Part shown: positions 11,001-17,306 of the stretch, piece by piece
Numbering within the stretch: position 1 is the stretch's first letter
Layout of the letters: each line of letters begins with the position of its first letter
From: Pirellulaceae bacterium
GTDB lineage: Bacteria > Planctomycetota > Planctomycetia > Pirellulales > Pirellulaceae
DNA length: 32,269 bases
Direction of reading: 5' to 3'
NCBI GenBank assembly: GCA_028281725.1
Contig: JANQJJ010000409.1
Location: 1-32,269, forward strand
Notes under the pieces: generated by a model
The model's database searches: none
Told to the model about the DNA's origin: nothing
What the model saw: the letters and a program-made list of their open reading frames with translations, nothing else
Made by a program: the position numbers and the translations under genes

Positions 11001-11115
11001 AAAAACTTCCGTCTTTGAGCCGCAGCCGCATGTTGGGTTGCTCCGCGTCCACCGCCGGGCAAGCCAGTAGGACTGCCGCAATGGCGCAACAACAAACCGT
11101 AAAATACTTCCGCAT
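8008..11115 (-). CDS. Exported protein with repeated small beta modules and a C-terminal TlpA-like thioredoxin domain
   Basis: A 1035-residue protein with a signal peptide (residues 1-25, ending VDAEQ). The C-terminal domain, about 895-1030, is a TlpA/AhpC-like thioredoxin: it starts GQKAPDFALDTIDGSSF, has the active site W925-C926-G927-P928-C929, and the cis-Pro segment AIPQTVIID. Before it lie about six copies of a 45-residue module with the pattern DG..l.G.l......i.v......v.l....i..i, at about 28-73, 86-134, 327-373, 483-529, 646-690 and 718-762. A LamG-like beta-sandwich region sits at about 140-318, and an acidic hexapeptide repeat linker at about 384-415. The thioredoxin part should reduce or isomerise disulfides in the periplasm; the modules look Sm/SH3-like and may bind partners. 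It is the last gene of the nine-gene minus-strand group, 3 bases after its neighbour. Confidence 0.88.
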   Translation of the reverse strand: MRKYFTVCCCAIAAVLLACPAVDAEQPNMRLRLKDGSFSRGMLVPSDESGVLGWKADGLESPLYFEANAVRSVTAMIAEEEPQTVALSGQLFEMKNGGMLAGNLLAMDSDWITVDSDTLGTVHLARNQVASLVDAGYAGEVVYSGPLDDDRWKRLSKADDWSFEAGALVATRQGATITGNLGLPSRSRINLVLTWRGAPDFVLSLGTQPTNKVSRAEEVPSAARLEVWDKQLALVREVDGGADIAMLSDLTGANPRIELTIYLDQHEGTVIVCDSHGRPLEELSVPSKRKIVRPAVHLSNHGPALTIEHFEVRQWDGHSASPNGEGKQFILKQDGTLLSGAFTGFNSESKELSVQLESGGEETVRLQDIRRGDFAEESSDVEEPAEVESPAEVKDPAEVKDPAEVKDPAEVEDPAKSEESGEGEPTIPPPAKQPQQLGADDEVQAAEPNDDSPPKKLSSTPESLFSTTESPADNAAQEPPPAVELEIIFNDRSRLSGHWLQAKSSKLRFQSVGLREAIEFEASDLRGIVGTSSRHTNDLTKHKNGTLKLEQSQLAGYLEENSPAGTLTALHWHPHGSRNASQISDSASGAIVYRKSLPRVSIPKDNKAGGGGRPAVMPMVQIFLGGAQPNPGRRAKGNQKPAQGTADSREIMFRTGDAIDGRVERIDERGMTFSSKQTSTKLARHDQIQSVWLNKLRKSAETSPEKLQRLMTVPRAMKKDPPTHLFISVTGDYLRGRLVRLEDDVITVEVRLELLEIPKEQVAQIIWLHDRDWKDNKQPQQDQDGKPPPEDVAVDRPFRIHAIRAGDRGLTFVPSNMTDGTISGHSELLGDCSVNVSQLSQMLFGRDIGDQIRQFQEDPWTLSLAQYPKVYLDDGSADLAGGQGVQSPLVGQKAPDFALDTIDGSSFRLSKTRDRVVVLDFWASWCGPCIQTMPKVEEVIDEIGSDQVHLVAVNIQETAARAQLAIERLKISATVLLDIDGEVAAAYAANAIPQTVIIDRDGNVTHLFVGGGPKFVAQFRAALQSVTGTEVVGSQ
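9875..9964. repeat. Five tandem 18-bp units encoding PAEVKD-type hexapeptides
   Basis: Five in-frame 18-base units (9875-9892, 9893-9910, 9911-9928, 9929-9946, 9947-9964). The third and fourth units are identical; the others differ by a few bases. On the coding (minus) strand they encode a run of PAEVxD/S hexapeptides, an acidic, Pro-rich flexible linker between the LamG-like part and the later beta modules of the thioredoxin-domain protein. Near-identical units suggest recent slippage expansion, so copy number may vary between strains. Confidence 0.85.
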
Positions 11116-11118
11116 GGT

Positions 11119-12183
11119 CTAGCGCTCGTAAATGGGTAGAAATCGGTAGTTAAGGGCTAGGGACAGCAAGTTCAGAGACGTCGCTGTTGGTTTGCCGAAT
11201 TGGCCGCTGAAGCTTCCGTCGTCATTCTGGGACGCCTTCAGTTGACGTACTGTGGAGCGATTCCATTTCTCCCACGCATCCAGGTCTGCCTGAAACAGCG
11301 CCTGCGCCTGATAGTATCTGGCGTACTCTTCGTAGTGCGACTGCTCTTTCATGTTAGTCACCACATACTTCTTCGAAGCTTCATACTGCTTCAAATCCTT
11401 GCGTTTGGCAATGCTGTACACCAGACAGGCGATCGACGAGCGAGCGATGGACTGGCCAAATCCGCCCAGACCGCCCGAGTAGCCAACCGCACCGCTACTA
11501 CCGGTCATGCTGCTGAAATACTTGATGGCGGAATCAATCGATTTGTCGGGTACCTCAATGCCGGCGTTTCTGGCTGCCAGCAGCCCCATGAGCACCGCCC
11601 CGCTAACGGATGTATCCGCATCCCGCGCGCCGGGAGAATACCGCCATGCGCTGTGAGGATTCTTGGCCTGAGACGTAACGGCACAGCGCACGGCCAACTC
11701 AAGAGCTTCGCCGATCGAACGCTCTTTACCCCGACGCGGCTGCCCGGTTTCCCAGAGGTCCGTTTCATCCACGGCTCCATAAGCCTCGGCTAACGCCAAG
11801 GTGGCAAATCCGTGCTGGTACATGCTGTCGCCCATGTAGCCAGTGGAGCCGTTCTGCGTACGAATGATCGATCGGATCGCCTTGCGAATGGGCTGGCTAT
11901 ATAGGCCAAAGTTTGGATCTTCACCCGAAGCCAGGAAAGCCATCAGACCGAGGCCCGTGGTGCCCGGACCGGTGTATCCGTCGGACCAAGCTCCGCTGTC
12001 CGTCTGAGTTTTCAGCAGAAACTGCAAACCGCGGTCAGTAATCTCTCGGACATCTCGCGGAACCACGTCTCCCTGGGGAGTCGATATGGGCTGGGCCTGC
12101 AATGGGCCGGCCAACAGACAGACAGCCAACAGGCAGCCTGCGAAGTCCCACCAGGTGAAGCATCTGAACTTGCTGTCTGTCAT
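11119..12183 (-). CDS. Secreted alpha/alpha-toroid (prenyltransferase/squalene oxidase repeat) protein
   Basis: A 354-residue exported protein. The ATG at 12183 is preferred to the GTG at 12195 because GGGAG lies 5 bases upstream and the signal peptide (MTDSKFRCFTWWDF, then a hydrophobic core ending GPLQAQ) starts there. The mature part has repeats of the terpenoid-cyclase/prenyltransferase alpha/alpha-barrel type: ITDRGLQFLLKTQTDSGAWSDG, QHGFATLALAEAYG, AWRYSPGARDADTSVSGAV, a glycine-rich SGAVGYSGGLGGFGQS segment and NDDGSFSGQFG. It lacks the full DxDD catalytic motif of squalene-hopene cyclase; the DADTS segment is the structural form common in planctomycete homologues. I infer a binding or scaffold role rather than cyclisation. 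It overlaps nothing but lies 18 bases after the preceding gene and 3 before the next, so translation is probably coupled. Confidence 0.85.
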   Translation of the reverse strand: MTDSKFRCFTWWDFAGCLLAVCLLAGPLQAQPISTPQGDVVPRDVREITDRGLQFLLKTQTDSGAWSDGYTGPGTTGLGLMAFLASGEDPNFGLYSQPIRKAIRSIIRTQNGSTGYMGDSMYQHGFATLALAEAYGAVDETDLWETGQPRRGKERSIGEALELAVRCAVTSQAKNPHSAWRYSPGARDADTSVSGAVLMGLLAARNAGIEVPDKSIDSAIKYFSSMTGSSGAVGYSGGLGGFGQSIARSSIACLVYSIAKRKDLKQYEASKKYVVTNMKEQSHYEEYARYYQAQALFQADLDAWEKWNRSTVRQLKASQNDDGSFSGQFGKPTATSLNLLSLALNYRFLPIYER

Positions 12184-12201
12184 ATCTGCTCCCACGCGAA
12201 G

Positions 12202-12987
12202 TTACCAAGTAACGCTACGCGCATAAGCCGCGTATTGCTGTTTGACTTTCTTGAACACTTTTAGCTGTGCTTCGTCCATAATCTCCTCCAACTCTTCTGG
12301 CTTGATTCGAGTCAGCATGATGTAACCCAAATAAGGCGTATAGCCGTTGGGAACTTTTTGCGGAGGTTTTTTGGAGTCCAACAAGCGAATCAATTGTTGG
12401 CGCTGTTGATTGAGCAGCGGAGCCATTCTCTCAATATCCGCGATCGTCACGCGGATCACAGCTCTCCTTCGGGCGGCATTCTGTTTCTCAAGATACTCTT
12501 CGTATTGCTCTTCTTGCTCCGGCTGCAAGACGGAATCGAGTACCTTTTGAAACAGGGAGCCCTCTTGAAGAAGGCCTTTTGCGAGGCGCTGCTGAAGTGG
12601 TGAGACTATCTCCCAGGCTTTCTGGGCGTCTTGCTGGTTCTGTATGTTCAGCCCTTTTGTCTCTTTCCTGACGACATCGATGTCCCGATAAAATCGATTC
12701 AGGTCTCCTTTGGCAGCCAGCTGCAACTTCTGCGATTGCACTTTGCCCAAACCCGCCACTCGGATCACCGAATCAATTTTCAACTGGGTGCGCGCTTCCA
12801 ACTGCTTCCGGTAAGAGGCTTCATCGGTTCCGTTGAACAGATAGATGGCAACGATGTCTTGAGCGGGAAATCCGAACTGCGCCTTGGCCGGGCTACCGTA
12901 CTGGACCAGCGCCAGCCCAATGCCCCAGCAGAGCAGGCATCGCCAGGATATGGATCGAGGAACGCGATTCACGATGTGCACACCCAT
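12202..12987 (-). CDS. Secreted helical protein of unknown function, first-listed member of a related pair
   Basis: A 261-residue exported protein: a signal peptide at about residues 11-37 (core CLLCWGIGLALVQYG, cleavage near AKAQ) followed by an almost wholly helical, Gln/Glu/Lys-rich chain. The segment KLQLAAKGDLNRFYRDI (about residues 89-105) is close to a motif I recognise from many planctomycete proteins of unknown function. A second block, QYEEYLEKQNAARRRAV followed by LLNQQRQQLIRLL, has a counterpart in the gene just upstream, so the two are likely divergent paralogues. No catalytic motif is visible. I kept the ATG at 12987; there is no clear ribosome binding site, but the gene lies only 15 bases after its neighbour's stop codon, so coupling is likely. 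A structural or chaperone-like periplasmic role is only a guess. Confidence 0.8.
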   Translation of the reverse strand: MGVHIVNRVPRSISWRCLLCWGIGLALVQYGSPAKAQFGFPAQDIVAIYLFNGTDEASYRKQLEARTQLKIDSVIRVAGLGKVQSQKLQLAAKGDLNRFYRDIDVVRKETKGLNIQNQQDAQKAWEIVSPLQQRLAKGLLQEGSLFQKVLDSVLQPEQEEQYEEYLEKQNAARRRAVIRVTIADIERMAPLLNQQRQQLIRLLDSKKPPQKVPNGYTPYLGYIMLTRIKPEELEEIMDEAQLKVFKKVKQQYAAYARSVTW

Positions 12988-13002
12988 GCCAAGGATTGTA
13001 TC

Positions 13003-13836
13003 TTACCTGTCGATCAGGATATTCGCCTGCTGCCCGACCATTTGCAGCTCCAACTGCTCCATTTCGTAGTTCCATTTCGTCAGACCGGCCAGAGATTTTA
13101 TCTGGTCTTTGGCGAGATGAGCCGACAGGATTCGATGCGGTATGTCGGGCAGGTAGCTTTCGTTCTGAAAGTAGAACTGCCAGTACAAATTTTGATCGAC
13201 CAACCAATCGGCTATGGCGGGCTGCAGTGCCTGCCTCTGGTCTTCGCTGAGATAGACTCGCTTGTCCAAAACCGAGATGAGCGTTGCCGCCACCGCCTCG
13301 CGCCGAAACTTGTCTTGGAGCTGCCTCTCCTTCTGGTACGCGTCGGCCTGTTGCTCATTGAGCAAGCTCGCGATGTGCGAGTCGATCTTCTTTCGAACGC
13401 CGGCAATCAAGTTTCCCGGTTGTTGACGCTGCACCGCTGCAGCCTGCTGCCCACCCAAAAACCTGGCAATGCCGGCGACCAAACCCTTGGCCGGCGTATT
13501 GGTCTTTTCGGCAATCTGAACCGCCAGCCATTTGTCATCCAGCTTGGCGAGTTCCACCTCCTGCTCGTCCGACAACTTGCAGGCTCGCCGCGCCAAGGCA
13601 CTCCGCACACGAACGTAAGACTGGAGCAACTCGACTTGCGGGTCGACGGCCTTGAAATCCTCGAACTCGATTTCCGCAAGCTCTACCACTTGTTGCTCGG
13701 CCGGTTCCTCGTCAGCTTCGACCACCACCGCGACGTCCTGAGCTCCGACGGGGGAGGTCAACAGGCCAACCAACCATGCGGAGCCCAGCCATAATCTAAA
13801 ATCGAACGGTTTGACCTGACGCGTACTCAAAATCAT
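13003..13836 (-). CDS. Secreted helical protein of unknown function, second member of a related pair
   Basis: A 277-residue exported protein. The start at 13836 gives a clean signal peptide (MILSTRQVKPFDFRLWLG, core WLVGLL, cleavage near VGAQD); the frame extends further upstream into the preceding gene but without leader-like sequence. After an acidic stretch (VVEADEEPAEQQVVELAE) the protein is helical, with CKLSDEQEVELAKLDDKW matching the position of the KLxLAxKGDL motif of the neighbour, and LLNEQQADAYQKERQLQDKF-RREAV followed by LSEDQRQAL matching its second block. This supports a duplicated pair. Function is unknown. It starts 31 bases after the stop of the DUF4175-like gene. Confidence 0.8.
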   Translation of the reverse strand: MILSTRQVKPFDFRLWLGSAWLVGLLTSPVGAQDVAVVVEADEEPAEQQVVELAEIEFEDFKAVDPQVELLQSYVRVRSALARRACKLSDEQEVELAKLDDKWLAVQIAEKTNTPAKGLVAGIARFLGGQQAAAVQRQQPGNLIAGVRKKIDSHIASLLNEQQADAYQKERQLQDKFRREAVAATLISVLDKRVYLSEDQRQALQPAIADWLVDQNLYWQFYFQNESYLPDIPHRILSAHLAKDQIKSLAGLTKWNYEMEQLELQMVGQQANILIDR

Positions 13837-13867
13837 TCCCCTGGCGCTTGCCAACGATGTGTGACAA

Positions 13868-16800
13868 CTACAACCCTTGTTCGAGTCGGTGGAAGTATTC
13901 ATCCAACCCGGCTCGATACTCTTCAGGCAGTATCCGCCCCGACTCACCCGTGGCCTGGGTTACGTCGCGCGCCTCCCGGCGTTCGTTCTGATTCAGACCG
14001 CTGCCAAGCAGCGCGAGCGCCGAGTCTTGGGTGTCGCCGGTGCCACCTCCCCCGGGGCTCGTTCCGCCACCGCCGCCTCCCTTGGGGTTAATGCGCTTGC
14101 ACTGTAGCAGCAACTCAATCGCCTCTGTTTCCGCGGCGATCGCTTCGGAGCCCGTATTGGGAGAGGCCAAGATGCCGGTCGCTTCGTCCATCACTCGACT
14201 AACCGCCGTTAACAATTTGATCTCCTTGCCAAATCTCGCTGCACCTTCAGGCAATTCCTCGATGCGTGTGATCACATCGTCGGTTCTGGTGCGCAGGCCA
14301 TCCTGTGTGCCGCTGAGCCGCGTTGCTTCCGTTTGATGCACGGCCTGCTCGACTCCGGGTTTGGCCTGTTCGGCAACGCGCGTTTCTTCTCGCAGATTGA
14401 CTTCCTCCTCGAGTATTTTCAGTACCTCAAGAATAAGCGATGGAGGTAGCGCGTCGGTAGTTTTACATCCCGGACATTGCCCGCTGCAGGCGGGATCCAC
14501 CAGGTCTTCGGCCCAGCGATCGAGTGTATCGGACCAGTATTCCGCCTGAGCGATGGACATGCCTTGCTCTTTCGGAATTTCCTCACCGAGTGTCTGGATC
14601 GCTACCAGGACCTCTGATGTCTTCATTTCTTCAAGCACCAGCTTGAACTGGTTCATCCGTCGCCTCTCGAAGTAGCTCTGCATGTCATCCATGATGTACG
14701 AAATCAACTGGCTGCTTTTCTCTTCGATCGATCCGAGATCTTGGAGCATCGCCTTGTCGTCGTCATCGATCTTGGGCAATCGGCCGAACACGGCATCGAT
14801 TCGCGAGCTGATACGCTGGGCAACCTGGTCCTGTTCCCTAGACGCGGCCTTGAGCCGTTTTACTAGAGTCGATCCCTCCAAGTTCGCCAGAATGGTATTC
14901 AATTCATCTGCGATCCGCTCGAACTCGGCCAGCAGGTCGGCTTGTTCCTGGATCGCTTGATCAACAGGAGCGTCGTCCGATTGTTCCTCTTCGTCGGGCT
15001 CCTCTTCGCCGTCGGATGCCTTGGGTGGGCCGGCCAGGGTCGTCACGGGCAGACCAAGCTTGCCACCTCCCTTTTTCTTTTTCTTCTTCTGCTCTCCAGG
15101 CTCACCTTCCTGAGGCTGCAGAGAGGATTCCATGTCGGCAATTTTGGGCAGCGGTGGCTTATTGGAAGCCGTCTTTTCCTCTTCGGATTTCCCGCCGGCC
15201 CCAGCTGCCGAGCGGATTTTACCGGCCATGGGACCTGCCGGCTTCTTACCATTGCCACGTGTCAGTTGCTTCTGTGTTGACGCTTTGTCCAGCAAGTCGG
15301 AAACCGACGGCATCCGATTCGTACCGATGTCGTTGAGGATCTGCAGCATTTCGGCCCAGCGGTCGAGGTGTCCTACGCCGATCTCCGGATTGCGAGACGC
15401 CTGGCGAAGCAAATCTTCGCCGGTCCGAGCAAGTGAGGAGAGACGCCTGGCGTTTGATGCTTCCGAGGCAGCCTGCCTGCGCAATTGTTTTCGCATTTCC
15501 TCGTCCGCCAATTCTTCCGGCGTCATCGCGCGAAGCCGCTTGTTGGCCTCGTACAATTGCAGTTCTTTGTCGCGAACATCGAGCGATGCGCGATGCCATT
15601 TGCTCAGTTGATTGGTAATCCAAATCGCATGCTCTTCGGCTGTCAGCACGAACAGGATATGCGGCGGCGTGTAGACTCGTGGACGATCCGGCATGTAGTC
15701 CTCGGCCCACAAGCGGACTTCGAGCGGCTGAGCCGAGATGCCCAATGCCTTGGCCGAGAAGGTGGCAGGTGCTTGAATCGATGATTTTGCCGGACCACCT
15801 GCAGACAACAGCTTCTCGCCTTCGGCAGGCTCTGCAATCAGTCGATCATCCAGCCCCTTCCAGGAGATGCCAATCTTGCGGACACCAAAGTCATCCGCCG
15901 CAAGTGCTTGGAAGTTGAGCTGTTCGCTTTCGAGTACAACCGCTTGTCGAGGCAGATCTTGAGAAACGATCGACGGAAACTCGTCCACGGCTGGTTTGAC
16001 TGACAATTCGAACGGCTCCCTCCCGGCCAGCCCATCATGGTCTTGCCAGGACATGGCCAGCTTGGTCGGATCTCCTGCCACGTGCAGCTGCTCGGTGGAA
16101 AATGAATCCTGATCGACCTCCACCGATTGCCGGTTGATGGTTGCCTGGCGAAGCTCGCGAGATGCCGTCGCCAACACGGTGGCCTGGCTACCTTCGACGG
16201 CACTGAACGTACCGCTACGGACATCTTGTTCGTATGGCTCCGGTCGCTGCAAATAGTCGGGCAGCTTCACCATCGCGGTCGCACCGATCAGTTCGGGCCG
16301 TAGTTTGGGTTCCAGCTGGATCGTCTGCATGTAATCTCCAACTCGGAGGGAGACCGAAACGGCCGCGGTCTGCGGTGGCAACTCGAACTGATACCCTTCA
16401 TCCTGGAGTTTGGCTTCGAGTGGCGGCAGGTCGGCAATTTGTAACTTCGCCAACTCGGGGCGCCAGCGACTCTCGCTTGCCAATCCAACGTCCAGCAACA
16501 TGGACTCACCGTGAGGAATGACGACGCTCGAAGGCAGAGGCTCGACCGCCGTAAACGTATAGCGAGGCGTGTCGCGCCAAGGAGCGGAAAAACGGGACCA
16601 GGCGTTGCTGGCAGCTGTGGGAAATAGAATCGCCAGCAGCGCTGTGGCGGCAGCGGCTCCACAGAGCAGCACGGAGAGACTGCGCAGTCGTGTCGGGGGG
16701 GCTGCCCCAGCAAAGCTCCGTCCCTTGGCCGATTCGGCGACCTGGGCAATCGCAGCGGCGCAGAGCGTTCGCGAACGAGCCTGCTCGGATTCGCAATCGG

Positions 16801-17194
16801 CCAGCTCAATGACGCTTAGCAACTGATCGCCAACGTTGGGCTCTCGTACGCGCAGCAGACGCGCCAGCTGGTCCAGGCGACGATTGCTCCAAACCCATCG
16901 ATGCAGAGCCCAGGGAACGGCCAGCCACAAAGCCAGCGAGCCAAGAAAGATTCCCAGACGAGCTTGCCGGGGCGTGTCAAGGAATCGATCTGCCGCATAG
17001 ACCGTGAGGAATGCCAATAGCAACCCCACGATCGCCAACGCAAAAGCCTCCAGCATTTTGCTGGTCCAGACGCGTCCGCGGAAGTTCGTCAACTGAACCT
17101 TCAGTGACTGAGGGACGGCCAACTGCTCCGAGCCGCCTACGGCGAGAGTGTCCGGCAACTGGTCGCGGCTTATCGCCGACGGTGAATCACTCAT
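13868..17194 (-). CDS. Large DUF4175-like membrane protein
   Basis: A 1108-residue protein. I use the ATG at 17194, which has AGGA about 10 bases upstream; the frame continues to 17266 but with no leader-like sequence. Three membrane segments are visible near the N-terminus (about 47-68, 78-100 and 170-192), after which a long extracytoplasmic part has Ig-like beta stretches and then coiled coils, such as LYEANKRLRAMTPEELADEEM. The layout matches DUF4175-like proteins encoded beside MoxR/VWA genes. Odd features are a run of seven Lys near residue 710, a C903-x3-C907-x2-C910 cluster that could bind a metal, and a Gly-rich C-terminal segment (KGGGGGGTSPGGGG). It probably acts as an envelope anchor or scaffold for the VWA proteins encoded upstream; this is inference from context. 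Confidence 0.88.
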   Translation of the reverse strand: MSDSPSAISRDQLPDTLAVGGSEQLAVPQSLKVQLTNFRGRVWTSKMLEAFALAIVGLLLAFLTVYAADRFLDTPRQARLGIFLGSLALWLAVPWALHRWVWSNRRLDQLARLLRVREPNVGDQLLSVIELADCESEQARSRTLCAAAIAQVAESAKGRSFAGAAPPTRLRSLSVLLCGAAAATALLAILFPTAASNAWSRFSAPWRDTPRYTFTAVEPLPSSVVIPHGESMLLDVGLASESRWRPELAKLQIADLPPLEAKLQDEGYQFELPPQTAAVSVSLRVGDYMQTIQLEPKLRPELIGATAMVKLPDYLQRPEPYEQDVRSGTFSAVEGSQATVLATASRELRQATINRQSVEVDQDSFSTEQLHVAGDPTKLAMSWQDHDGLAGREPFELSVKPAVDEFPSIVSQDLPRQAVVLESEQLNFQALAADDFGVRKIGISWKGLDDRLIAEPAEGEKLLSAGGPAKSSIQAPATFSAKALGISAQPLEVRLWAEDYMPDRPRVYTPPHILFVLTAEEHAIWITNQLSKWHRASLDVRDKELQLYEANKRLRAMTPEELADEEMRKQLRRQAASEASNARRLSSLARTGEDLLRQASRNPEIGVGHLDRWAEMLQILNDIGTNRMPSVSDLLDKASTQKQLTRGNGKKPAGPMAGKIRSAAGAGGKSEEEKTASNKPPLPKIADMESSLQPQEGEPGEQKKKKKKGGGKLGLPVTTLAGPPKASDGEEEPDEEEQSDDAPVDQAIQEQADLLAEFERIADELNTILANLEGSTLVKRLKAASREQDQVAQRISSRIDAVFGRLPKIDDDDKAMLQDLGSIEEKSSQLISYIMDDMQSYFERRRMNQFKLVLEEMKTSEVLVAIQTLGEEIPKEQGMSIAQAEYWSDTLDRWAEDLVDPACSGQCPGCKTTDALPPSLILEVLKILEEEVNLREETRVAEQAKPGVEQAVHQTEATRLSGTQDGLRTRTDDVITRIEELPEGAARFGKEIKLLTAVSRVMDEATGILASPNTGSEAIAAETEAIELLLQCKRINPKGGGGGGTSPGGGGTGDTQDSALALLGSGLNQNERREARDVTQATGESGRILPEEYRAGLDEYFHRLEQGL

Positions 17195-17306
17195 TTCAAG
17201 TGTTCCTAATTCTATGACTGGTTGCGAAAAATTCGTTGCAAACGTTGGTTGCTGACAGCGCCGCACGGCTCTGTCTAAAACACGTTCTTAGTGCCCGACG
17301 GCTTCA

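Noticed and set aside
14041..14095. G-rich stretch on the minus strand as a regulatory quadruplex
   Set aside because: It encodes the Gly-rich tail of the DUF4175-like protein and most G-runs are only two bases long.
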